DNA of 64,000 bases from contig OZ245851.1 of NCBI GenBank assembly GCA_965228975.1, forward strand, positions 2,604,001 to 2,668,000. The letters run 5' to 3'. The DNA comes from JAJFJD01 sp965228975 (GTDB lineage Bacteria > Pseudomonadota > Alphaproteobacteria > UBA8366). The notes under the pieces were generated by a model that was not told the DNA's origin, did no database searches, and saw only the letters and a list, made by a program, of their open reading frames with translations. Position numbers and translations under genes: made by a program. Every line of letters starts with the position of its first letter. Position 1 is the stretch's first letter. Below are positions 1 through 7,232 of the stretch, in pieces.

Positions 1-2089
1 TGATCAGCAAGTTGGCGCTGCCCTCCAGCCGCGCATCCGGAAATATACGCCGCCGGATTTCGATATCGATGGCCGCGTCGGCATGCATTTCGCCCTCGAC
101 CGCCATGTCGGGGTACTGCTGATGCAACCGAGAGGCCGCCTCACGCATCTTTGCCGCCGATCCGTGTTGCGAAGTACCGAAATTCGAGTGCGACAGTAAT
201 GCCACCTTCGGCTCGATCCCGAAGCGGCGCACCTGCTCCGACGCCAGGATCGCCATTTCCACGATTTCATCGACCGAAGGATCCGCCGTGACATGGGTGT
301 CGGCGATGAAGTACAGGCCGTTCGGCAGGACCAGCAAGGTCAACGCGGAGACATCCAAGACGCCCTCGCGCATGCCGATGATGTCCCGCACATGGCGCAG
401 GTGCGTCTGGAACTGCCCGATGGCGCCGCAGATCATCGCATCCGTATCGCCACGCCGCAGCATCATCGCGCCGATCGCCGTCGTCCGCGTCCGCATGACC
501 CGGCGCGCGAGATCCGGCGAGACGCCCTTCCGCGCCATCAATTGGTAATACTCGGTCCAATAGTCGTGATAACGGTCGTCCTGCTCGGGGTCTACCAGCT
601 CGGCCTGTTCGTCTAGCCGGATTCGCAATCCCAGCGCCTCGATCCGCGACTGAACGACGGCGCGACGGCCGATCAGGATTGGTCTGGCGAGGCCCGCATC
701 GAGGGCCTCCTGCACCGCGCGCAACACCCGTTCGTCCTCGCCGTCGGTATAGGTCACCCGTTTGGGATGGCTCCGCGCCTGGTCGAAGACCGGTTTCATC
801 AAAAGCCCGGTCTTCCACACGAACTGGGACAGTGTCTGCCGGTAATGGTCCAGATCTTCGATCGGCCGCGTCGCGACACCGCTGTCCATCGCGGCCTTCG
901 CCACCGCCGGCGCAATTTCCAGGATCAGTCGAGGATCGAACGGCCTGGGGATCAGATAGTCGGCGCCGAACTGCATCGGCTGATCGCCATACGCCTTGGC
1001 CACGATGTCCGACATTTCGGCCCGCGCCAGGGAGGCCAGCGCATCGACACAGGCGATCTTCATTTCCTCGTTGATGACGGTCGCGCCGACATCAAGGGCG
1101 CCGCGGAATATGAAGGGAAAGCACAACACGTTGTTGACCTGGTTCGGGTAATCCGACCGCCCGGTCGCGATGACCGCATCCTCACGGGCGGCCCGCGCGT
1201 CTTCCGGCGAGATTTCCGGCGTCGGATTGGCCAAGGCCATGATGATCGGCTGTTTGCCCATCTTCTTGACCATCTCCTGCGTCAAGACGCCGGGGGCGGA
1301 TAGGCCCAGGAACACGTCGGCACCGCCGATGACGTCGTCCAGCGTGCGGGCCGAGGTATCCTGCGCATACGGCTCCTTGTATTTGTCCATCTCCTGCTGC
1401 CGGCCCTTGAACACGAGCCCGACGATATCCGTGACCCAGATGTTCTCGCGCGGCATGCCCATGTCGACCAACAGGTTGAGGCAGGCCATCGCCGCCGCCC
1501 CCGCGCCCGACGTGACGAGCTTGGCATCCTTCAGGGACTTGCCGACGAGTTGCAGGGCGTTGGAGATCGCGGCGGCAACGATGATCGCGGTGCCGTGCTG
1601 ATCGTCATGGAAGACCGGAATATTCATCCGCTCGCGCAGCGCCGCCTCGATCTCGAAACACTCCGGCGCCTTGATGTCTTCGAGGTTGATGCCGCCGAAG
1701 GTCGGCTCCAGCGAGGCGACCACATCGACGAAACGATCGATGTCCGTTTCATCCACCTCGATATCGAACACGTCGATGCCGGCGAACTTCTTGAACAGTA
1801 CCGCCTTGCCTTCCATCACGGGCTTGGAAGCGAGCGGCCCGATGTTGCCGAGCCCGAGAACGGCGGTCCCGTTGGTCACCACGCCGACGAGATTGCCGCG
1901 GGCCGTGACGGTCGCCGCCTCGCCCGCGTTTTCGGCGATCGCATCGCACGCCGCCGCCACACCGGGCGAATAGGCCAGGGCAAGATCCCGTTGATTGACG
2001 AGCGGCTTGGTCGGGACGACGGCAAGCTTGCCGGCGGGCGATCGACGGTGATACTCGAGCGAATCTTGGACAATGCGATCGTCAGCCAT
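1..2089 (-). CDS. maeB: NADP-dependent malic enzyme, MaeB type (3' end cut by window edge)
   Basis: Converts malate to pyruvate plus CO2, feeding gluconeogenesis and NADPH supply. The leftward frame is open from an ATG at 2089 to the window edge, 696 codons. The malic N-terminal domain carries YSPGVAAAC near residue 35; the NAD(P)-binding region has NGTAVLGLGNIG near residue 75 and HDDQHGTA near residue 163. A C-terminal phosphotransacetylase-like domain is recognised by VALLSHSNFGT near residue 630 and LEGSANLLI at the edge. MaeB proteins are about 760 residues, so only the last 60-80 residues are missing. The PTA-like domain of this family is regulatory (acetyl-CoA) rather than catalytic. 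NADP preference is inferred from the architecture. Confidence 0.95.
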   Translation of the reverse strand, partial: MADDRIVQDSLEYHRRSPAGKLAVVPTKPLVNQRDLALAYSPGVAAACDAIAENAGEAATVTARGNLVGVVTNGTAVLGLGNIGPLASKPVMEGKAVLFKKFAGIDVFDIEVDETDIDRFVDVVASLEPTFGGINLEDIKAPECFEIEAALRERMNIPVFHDDQHGTAIIVAAAISNALQLVGKSLKDAKLVTSGAGAAAMACLNLLVDMGMPRENIWVTDIVGLVFKGRQQEMDKYKEPYAQDTSARTLDDVIGGADVFLGLSAPGVLTQEMVKKMGKQPIIMALANPTPEISPEDARAAREDAVIATGRSDYPNQVNNVLCFPFIFRGALDVGATVINEEMKIACVDALASLARAEMSDIVAKAYGDQPMQFGADYLIPRPFDPRLILEIAPAVAKAAMDSGVATRPIEDLDHYRQTLSQFVWKTGLLMKPVFDQARSHPKRVTYTDGEDERVLRAVQEALDAGLARPILIGRRAVVQSRIEALGLRIRLDEQAELVDPEQDDRYHDYWTEYYQLMARKGVSPDLARRVMRTRTTAIGAMMLRRGDTDAMICGAIGQFQTHLRHVRDIIGMREGVLDVSALTLLVLPNGLYFIADTHVTADPSVDEIVEMAILASEQVRRFGIEPKVALLSHSNFGTSQHGSAAKMREAASRLHQQYPDMAVEGEMHADAAIDIEIRRRIFPDARLEGSANLLI

Positions 2090-2130
2090 GCTCACCCCCG
2101 GGTATCCGGCATCCGCGCATACGGACAGCC

Positions 2131-2165
2131 GAAAAAGCAAAGACCCGCCGGTTGGTCAGCGGGCC
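2131..2165 (-). terminator. Intrinsic terminator after tRNA-Leu
   Basis: Read leftward, GGCCCGC (2159-2165) pairs with GCGGGTC (2142-2148) with one G-T pair, and the stem is followed by a T-rich run (TTTGCTTTTT). It lies just past the tRNA-Leu 3' end and should separate the tRNA from maeB. Confidence 0.7.
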
Positions 2166-2173
2166 TTGAAAAT

Positions 2174-2260
2174 TGGTGCGGTCGAGAAGACTCGAACTTC
2201 CACGGTGTTTCCACCACAGCGACCTCAACGCTGCGCGTCTACCAATTCCGCCACGACCGC
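2174..2260 (-). tRNA. tRNA-Leu(GAG)
   Basis: An 87-nt class II tRNA with CCA encoded in the DNA. The acceptor stem GCGGTCG/CGACCGC pairs perfectly, a long variable arm is present (GGTGGAAACACC), and the anticodon loop TTGAGGT gives anticodon GAG, reading CUC/CUU leucine codons. Confidence 0.97.
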
Positions 2261-2370
2261 ATATATAGTGCGCGCTCCCTCGAATCTTGATCATAATAGC
2301 ATTATGACCGGACACCACAGAGAACACCCGATGACGCGGGGATACCAAAACCCCGAGGGGTTATCAAGGG

Positions 2371-3090
2371 ATGCATAAGGCTATCGCCCATCCGCCGGAA
2401 TCCGCCCGGAAATCCGGGGTTGAATGGCAGGTCAGCGACGAAATCGTGCGGTATGACGACGCCGTCGCGGCGATGGAAACCCGCGTCGCCGACATCCGCG
2501 CTGGCACGGCGCCCGAACTGGTCTGGCTCTTGGAGCACCCGCCGCTCTATACCGCCGGGACCAGCGCATCCCCGGAGGACCTGCTGGAGGGCAACCGATT
2601 CCCGGTCTATCAGACCGGCCGGGGCGGCCAATTCACCTATCACGGGCCTGGACAGCGGGTTTGTTACGTGATGCTGGACCTTCAGAAACGCTCCCCCGAT
2701 ATCCGGCAATTCATCCGGAATCTCGAGGATTGGGTGATCCTCGCCCTCGCCTCCTTCAACGTGAAAGGGGAACGGCGCGAGGACCGGGTCGGCATCTGGG
2801 TCGACCGCGGCGGCGGCCGCGAGGACAAGATCGCCGCCATCGGGGTCCGAATACGCCGCTGGGTGACCTTCCACGGCGTGGCCATCAATCTCGAGCCGGA
2901 CCTTACCCATTTCGACGGCATCGTCCCCTGCGGCATCGCCGACCAACATCTGGGGGTCACGTCGCTGGTCGATCTGGGCCTCCCGGTCACGATGGCCGAC
3001 CTGGACGTGGCCTTGGCCGAGTCGTTTCGCGACATCTTCGGGAACTCCCGAGACCGTACCGCAAAGGAATGCAATAGTGCATTGTCTTAA
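2371..3090 (+). CDS. lipB: Octanoyl-[acyl-carrier-protein]-protein N-octanoyltransferase LipB
   Basis: Transfers octanoyl groups from acyl carrier protein to lipoyl-domain lysines, the first step of endogenous lipoate synthesis in the cytoplasm. The 239-residue product has the family motifs in order: RGGQFTYHGPGQ at residues 84-95, the catalytic Lys within DKIAAIGVR (Lys153) and the acyl-accepting Cys in VPCGI (Cys187). Length is normal. The ATG at 2371 follows a purine-rich GAGGGG about ten bases upstream. Its end overlaps the next gene by 14 bp, so the two are probably co-transcribed although the partner has no known lipoate role. Confidence 0.96.
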   Translation: MHKAIAHPPESARKSGVEWQVSDEIVRYDDAVAAMETRVADIRAGTAPELVWLLEHPPLYTAGTSASPEDLLEGNRFPVYQTGRGGQFTYHGPGQRVCYVMLDLQKRSPDIRQFIRNLEDWVILALASFNVKGERREDRVGIWVDRGGGREDKIAAIGVRIRRWVTFHGVAINLEPDLTHFDGIVPCGIADQHLGVTSLVDLGLPVTMADLDVALAESFRDIFGNSRDRTAKECNSALS

Positions 3091-4003
3091 ATCCGTTATC
3101 GGCGCAATCGCGATAGTCGCGACAGCCCTCGTCACCGGCTGCGTCACGCCCGAGACGGCAGGCCCGCCCAGAATCGACACGGGGGCCGGGCGGTTCCTCT
3201 ACAAGGACCCCGCCGCCGCTACCGGAAAATCGCTATGGGTCTGGACCTATCGGCCGAAATCGTTCACGGCGAATAGCCCCATTGTCTTCGTCATGCACGG
3301 GGTCAAACGCAATGCGGATATCTATCGTAACAACTGGATCACCCATGCCGATTATCATGGCTTCCTGATCGTGGCACCGGAGTTCAGCCGCGACGATTTC
3401 CCGGGGTCCTGGCACTATAATCTCGGCAACGTCATGTACCGGGCCGACAGCAACGGCACCCTCGCCGCCAATGCGGAGAGATACTGGGGCTTTCCCATCA
3501 TCGACCGGGTATTCGATCAGGTTCGCGATCTGACGGGAACCAATCGCAAGACTTTCAGCCTGTTCGGCCATTCCGCCGGGGGCCAGTTCGTCCATCGCTA
3601 TATGACCTTTACCGGCGGCCCAAGGGTTAACCTGGCGATTGCCGCCAATCCGGGTTGGTACACAATGACGACGCGGGACGAGAAATTTCCCTACGGTCTT
3701 GGCGAAACAAAGGTCACCGATGAGGACCTGCGGGAACTCTACGCCGGACCGTTGGTCGTCCTGCTCGGCGAGGAAGACACACGGCGGGGCACCTACCTTC
3801 GGACCACGCCTGAAGCAGACCGGCAAGGCGCAAACCGACTGGAACGAGGCAAAACCTACTTCGCGGAGGCGAAGCGCGACGCCCAGGCAGCGGGGATGTC
3901 TTTCAAGTGGAGACTGCAAACGGTTCCCGGCGTCGGGCACAAAAATGCCGGAATGGCGGGTCCCGCCGCCGTGTTGATCAAGAAAGCGGCCGCCGCCCCA
4001 TAG
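3077..4003 (+). CDS. Alpha/beta-hydrolase lipoprotein (polyhydroxybutyrate-depolymerase/esterase-like)
   Basis: A 308-residue predicted lipoprotein hydrolase. The N-terminus is a lipoprotein signal peptide with lipobox LVTGC, Cys22 being the lipidated residue, so the mature protein should sit on a membrane facing the periplasm. The alpha/beta-hydrolase signs are an oxyanion-type HG near residue 74, the nucleophile elbow GHSAGG with Ser166, an acidic residue in the LLGEED strand near residue 235 and a late His in VPGVGHKNAG. The fold resembles the PHB-depolymerase-like esterases; the substrate is unknown. It starts inside lipB (14-bp overlap), suggesting translational coupling. No homologue-specific motif lets me name it further. 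Confidence 0.8.
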   Translation: MHCLKSVIGAIAIVATALVTGCVTPETAGPPRIDTGAGRFLYKDPAAATGKSLWVWTYRPKSFTANSPIVFVMHGVKRNADIYRNNWITHADYHGFLIVAPEFSRDDFPGSWHYNLGNVMYRADSNGTLAANAERYWGFPIIDRVFDQVRDLTGTNRKTFSLFGHSAGGQFVHRYMTFTGGPRVNLAIAANPGWYTMTTRDEKFPYGLGETKVTDEDLRELYAGPLVVLLGEEDTRRGTYLRTTPEADRQGANRLERGKTYFAEAKRDAQAAGMSFKWRLQTVPGVGHKNAGMAGPAAVLIKKAAAAP

Positions 4004-4028
4004 GCACTACACATTACCGTGACTTTCG

Positions 4029-4056
4029 TTGACCCGACCCGGCGGCACCTTAGATC
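4029..4056 (+). promoter_or_regulatory. Candidate sigma-70 promoter for the selenoprotein gene
   Basis: TTGACC (4029-4034), a 16-bp spacer and TAGATC (4051-4056). The -35 is good and the -10 is weak. A start near 4063 would place the following terminator hairpin at the 5' end of the transcript, which is why I favour a promoter here. Confidence 0.4.
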
Positions 4057-4072
4057 GTTCTCCATAGACGAT

Positions 4073-4124
4073 CCGCGTGCGAAACGCCCGAACGCTTTCG
4101 GGTGGCACAAACGCGGCTTTTTTT
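4073..4124 (+). terminator. Intrinsic terminator/attenuator abutting the selenoprotein ribosome binding site
   Basis: CCGCGT (4073-4078) pairs with ACGCGG (4111-4116), enclosing a second perfect stem CCCGAA/TTCGGG (4087-4092 with 4097-4102), and is followed by seven T residues (4118-4124). GTGC (4077-4080) and GCAC (4105-4108) offer an alternative pairing. The T run ends only four bases before the GGAG Shine-Dalgarno at 4129-4132. It may end lipB-hydrolase transcripts, but no promoter could fit between it and the next gene, so readthrough must be possible. Confidence 0.65.
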
Positions 4125-4138
4125 GTTTGGAGATCACA

Positions 4139-4786
4139 ATGACACTTGCTGCACAATTGGACGCCCTTCGCGAAGGGTCCGCGAAGCGGATTCCAGCCGA
4201 AGCGCGTGCCGCGATGGGTCAGGCCACGCAAGACCTGCGTGAGTCGGGCATTATGGACGGCGTGCCCAAAGTCGGGGACGCGCTTCCGGCCTTCTCTTTG
4301 CTGAACTCGAACGGCGAAGAGGTCAACTCAGGGAGCCTCTTGGCCCAGGGTCCGTTGGTACTAACCGTTTTCCGCGGGAGTTGGTGACCCTATTGCAATG
4401 CAGAGCTGTATGCTTTGCAGGCAGTTACCGACCAACTGAAGAAGCACGGCGCCAACCTCGTGGCGCTGACACCCCAGCCGGCCGAGCATAATCAGACGAT
4501 GGTAGAGAGGCATTCGCTCGAGTTCGACATGCTCTCGGACCCCGGCAATGCCTATGCCAGCGAACTCGGCCTGACCTTCACTGTCCCGGCGAGCATCCAG
4601 GAAATCTATCTCGGATTCGGCATCGACCTACCGAAGCATCACGGGGAAGACAGTTGGACTTTGCCGATCCCGGCCCGGCTGGTGGTCGACACCGGCGGCT
4701 TCATCAGGGCGGCCGACATCGATCCCGACTACACGCGCCGGCCCGAGCCAGGCAAAACGATTGCCGACGTGGCAGCGCTCGGATAA
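4139..4786 (+). CDS. Peroxiredoxin-like (AhpC/TSA family) selenoprotein, TGA at 4385-4387 read as selenocysteine
   Basis: A thioredoxin-fold peroxiredoxin-like protein, presumably a cytoplasmic thiol/selenol peroxidase or reductase. The frame from ATG 4139 (GGAG at 4129) runs to TGA at 4385, then stays open for 132 more codons to TAA at 4784-4786. Joined, it is a 215-residue protein of normal length. Around the TGA the protein reads FRGSW-U-PYCNAELYALQ; cysteine relatives have RGxWCPYCN, so the TGA replaces the first redox Cys and gives a U-x-x-C motif (Sec83, Cys86). N-terminal residues 1-40 match the helical lead typical of this Prx-like subfamily. A hairpin right after the TGA fits a bacterial SECIS. 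No selA, selB, selC or selD is in the window, so decoding genes must lie elsewhere. An upstream in-frame ATG at 4019 is not favoured because it would run through the terminator. The alternative, a nonsense mutation, is less likely given the exact position and intact 3' frame. Confidence 0.88.
4388..4420 (+). promoter_or_regulatory. Candidate bacterial SECIS element
   Basis: Immediately 3' of the TGA, TGCAA (4394-4398) pairs with TTGCA (4415-4419), a T-T mismatch follows, then GCA (4400-4402) pairs with TGC (4411-4413). The apical loop GAGCTGTA (4403-4410) begins with G, 15 nt after the TGA. A T-G pair (4393/4420) can extend the stem. A G at the start of a small apical loop at about this distance is the described bacterial SECIS pattern; the match is by eye only. 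Confidence 0.7.
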
Positions 4787-4804
4787 GCCAAACGACAAGG
4801 TTCA

Positions 4805-4850
4805 ACCGGCACGGAGGGCGGCATCCGAGCAGGCCGCCGTTCGTGCCGGT
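4805..4850. terminator. Bidirectional hairpin between convergent genes
   Basis: ACCGGCACG pairs with CGTGCCGGT and an inner GGCGGC pairs with GCCGCC around a 10-nt loop. It fills the gap between the selenoprotein gene and the convergent acylphosphatase stop. There is no clear T run on either side, so termination efficiency is uncertain. Confidence 0.55.
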
Positions 4851-5126
4851 CTATCTAATTTGCTGGAATCCCGATTGAACCGGCGCATCCGCCGGTGATT
4901 GTTCGATGGAGTCGACATGGGATAACCGGGGCCCGCGCCGGCTAGCCTCTATCATGTCCTGCACCACCGCATCCGGGCCCGAAACCAGCGCCTCGACGCT
5001 GCCGTCCGGCAGGTTCCGCACCCAACCATTCAATCGGCGCCTTTCGGCTTCGCGGGTCATCCAATACCGGAACCCCACGCCCTGGACCCGACCGCGAATG
5101 ACGAGACGTAGCGAAAGGTCAGTCAT
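4851..5126 (-). CDS. acyP: Acylphosphatase
   Basis: A small cytoplasmic enzyme hydrolysing acyl phosphates such as acetyl phosphate. The 91-residue length is standard. The signature GRVQGVGFRYW (residues 12-22) holds the phosphate-binding loop with catalytic Arg20, and GWVRNLPDGSVEA supplies the catalytic Asn38. It lies 27 bp downstream of pccA in the same direction and is probably in that transcript. Confidence 0.95.
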   Translation of the reverse strand: MTDLSLRLVIRGRVQGVGFRYWMTREAERRRLNGWVRNLPDGSVEALVSGPDAVVQDMIEASRRGPRLSHVDSIEQSPADAPVQSGFQQIR

Positions 5127-5153
5127 GGTTGTTGCCCGTGCCGCCGACCGTCG

Positions 5154-7121
5154 TCACTCGAATTCGAGGATCGACTGGTCCACGGCAAGGCTGTCTCCGG
5201 CAGCCGCGTGAACCGTCCGGACGACGCCATCCCGCTCGGCGCGCAAGACATTCTCCATCTTCATCGCCTCGACGACGGCGAGCTCTTCGCCCGCCTTGAC
5301 CTCGTCACCTTCCGCGACGGCGACGCGGATCAGCAATCCCGGCATCGGCGACAATAGGAATCGCGAGAGGTCGGGCGGTTCTTTCACCGGCATCATGCGC
5401 GACAGTTCGGCCGCGCGCGGCGGCAAGGCCTGGAGATCCGCCTGCATTCCGGCATGGAACAACCGCCAACCGATACCCAACCGATCCGCTTGGACGCGGA
5501 TGTCTTCGCCGTCGACGGTCCCCGCGAATATGGCATCGCCAGGGCGCCACGCGCTCGTCAGATTTTGTTGAATCAGTGCGTCGTCAATCTCGATCGCGAC
5601 CACGCAATCGTCACCGTTTACCGCGATCTCGACCGGATAATCGTCGCTGCCGATGCGCATGACCCAGGCCGATCCGGTGGCCTCCGACCGTCGCACCACG
5701 TTGCGATGCTGTAATACAGCCGTCACGGCAACGAAGAGCGCGGTCTCCGTATTGGTTAGCGGCCGCGGTTGCAACCCATCGGGATACTCCTCTTCGATGA
5801 ACCCGGTTGAGAGCCGGCCTTCGATGAAGCGGGGATGCGCAAGCACGGCCGCCAGGAACGGAACGTTGTGCGAAATGCCGCGAATATGGAAAGAGTCCAA
5901 CGCGTCCCGAATCTGCGTAATGGCCGCGTTACGCGTCGCACCGCCGCCGATGAGCTTGGCGATCATAGGGTCGTAGAACATGGAAATCTCGCCACCCTCG
6001 TAGACGCCCGTATCCACCCGGACATGCGCGTCCTCCTCCGGCGCGTGATATCGCACAAGCCGCCCGGTCGACGGCAGGAAGTTGCGATACGGATCCTCGG
6101 CATAGACGCGCGCCTCAACGGCCCAACCCGTTAAGGTCACTTCGTCTTGCGACAGCGGCAACGGTTCTCCGGCGGCAATGCGGATCATCTGCTCCACGAG
6201 GTCGAGGCCGGTGATGTACTCCGTGACCGGATGTTCGACCTGCAGCCGGGTGTTCATCTCGAGAAAATAAAAATTGCGGTCCTTGTCCACGATGAACTCG
6301 ACGGTACCGGCGGACTGGTAGTCGACGGCCTTCGCCAAGGCAACGGCCTGCGCACCCATCGCCTCGCGCGTCTTCTCGTCCAGGAACGGCGACGGCGCTT
6401 CCTCGATGACCTTTTGATGCCGCCGCTGGATCGAGCATTCCCGCTCGCCCAGATGGATCGTGTTTCCCTGGGAATCGGCCAACACCTGGATTTCGATATG
6501 CCGCGGCTCCTCGATGAAGCGTTCGATGAAGATCCGATCGTCGCCGAAACTGGACTTGGCCTCGCTGGCGGCGAGATTGAAGCCCTCGCGCGCCTCGTCT
6601 TCATCGCGGGCGATGCGCATCCCCTTGCCGCCGCCGCCGGCGGACGCCTTGATCATCACCGGGAATCCAACCTCGGCCGAGATTTGCACGGCGGTGTCCG
6701 CATCGGGAACGATATCCGGATGGCCCGGCACGGTACTGACGCCCGCCTCCTGGGCCAGGCGTTTGGATTCGATCTTGTCGCCCATGGAGGCGATGGCCCG
6801 CTGTTTCGGGCCGATGAACACGATTCCCTCTTCGTCCAAGCGGTCGGCGAACGCCGCGTTCTCTGACAGGAATCCGAAACCGGGATGGATCGCCTCGGCA
6901 CCGCTGGTCTTCGCGGCACCGACGATCTTGTCGATTACCAGATAGCTGTCGGCCGCCGCATTGCCGCCGATGGAAACGGCTTCGTCCGCCATTTGGACGT
7001 GCAGCGACCGCGCATCGGCGTCGGAGTATACGGCCACTGTGGCAATACCCATGCGCTTCGCCGTGCGCATGATCCGGCACGCGATCTCGCCCCGGTTCGC
7101 GATCAAAATCTTTGAGAACAC
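5154..7121 (-). CDS. pccA: Propionyl/acetyl-CoA carboxylase biotin-containing alpha subunit
   Basis: Biotin carboxylase plus biotin carrier subunit of an acyl-CoA carboxylase, most likely propionyl-CoA carboxylase making methylmalonyl-CoA. The 655-residue protein opens with KILIANRGEIACRI, has the ATP-grasp glycine-rich SAGGGGKGMRIA near residue 165 and the EMNTRLQVEHPVTE motif near residue 290, a linker/BT domain in the middle and a C-terminal biotinyl domain with AMKM (biotin-accepting Lys near residue 621). The start is a GTG at 7121 with a weak Shine-Dalgarno. Its partner pccB lies 4 kb upstream, separated by sugar- and methyl-transferase genes. Substrate choice between propionyl- and acetyl-CoA is inferred from size and the pccB partner. 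Confidence 0.93.
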   Translation of the reverse strand: MFSKILIANRGEIACRIMRTAKRMGIATVAVYSDADARSLHVQMADEAVSIGGNAAADSYLVIDKIVGAAKTSGAEAIHPGFGFLSENAAFADRLDEEGIVFIGPKQRAIASMGDKIESKRLAQEAGVSTVPGHPDIVPDADTAVQISAEVGFPVMIKASAGGGGKGMRIARDEDEAREGFNLAASEAKSSFGDDRIFIERFIEEPRHIEIQVLADSQGNTIHLGERECSIQRRHQKVIEEAPSPFLDEKTREAMGAQAVALAKAVDYQSAGTVEFIVDKDRNFYFLEMNTRLQVEHPVTEYITGLDLVEQMIRIAAGEPLPLSQDEVTLTGWAVEARVYAEDPYRNFLPSTGRLVRYHAPEEDAHVRVDTGVYEGGEISMFYDPMIAKLIGGGATRNAAITQIRDALDSFHIRGISHNVPFLAAVLAHPRFIEGRLSTGFIEEEYPDGLQPRPLTNTETALFVAVTAVLQHRNVVRRSEATGSAWVMRIGSDDYPVEIAVNGDDCVVAIEIDDALIQQNLTSAWRPGDAIFAGTVDGEDIRVQADRLGIGWRLFHAGMQADLQALPPRAAELSRMMPVKEPPDLSRFLLSPMPGLLIRVAVAEGDEVKAGEELAVVEAMKMENVLRAERDGVVRTVHAAAGDSLAVDQSILEFE

Positions 7122-7232
7122 GTCACGTAAACCCGTTGTTCTTATTACCGCTACGCGACCGCGCTGCGCCCGCTTGCCGGCACAGTCTATAGGGTATTGG
7201 CCGCCGCAAAAACAAGTTGTGCGTCGATCGGG

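Noticed and set aside
2302..3180. A 292-codon leftward frame over lipB
   Set aside because: lipB has all its catalytic motifs; the antisense frame has none and is a shadow.
4019..4387. Peroxiredoxin-like gene as a pseudogene with a nonsense codon
   Set aside because: The TGA replaces precisely the catalytic Cys, the remaining frame is intact and a SECIS-like hairpin follows. A random nonsense mutation would not explain all three.
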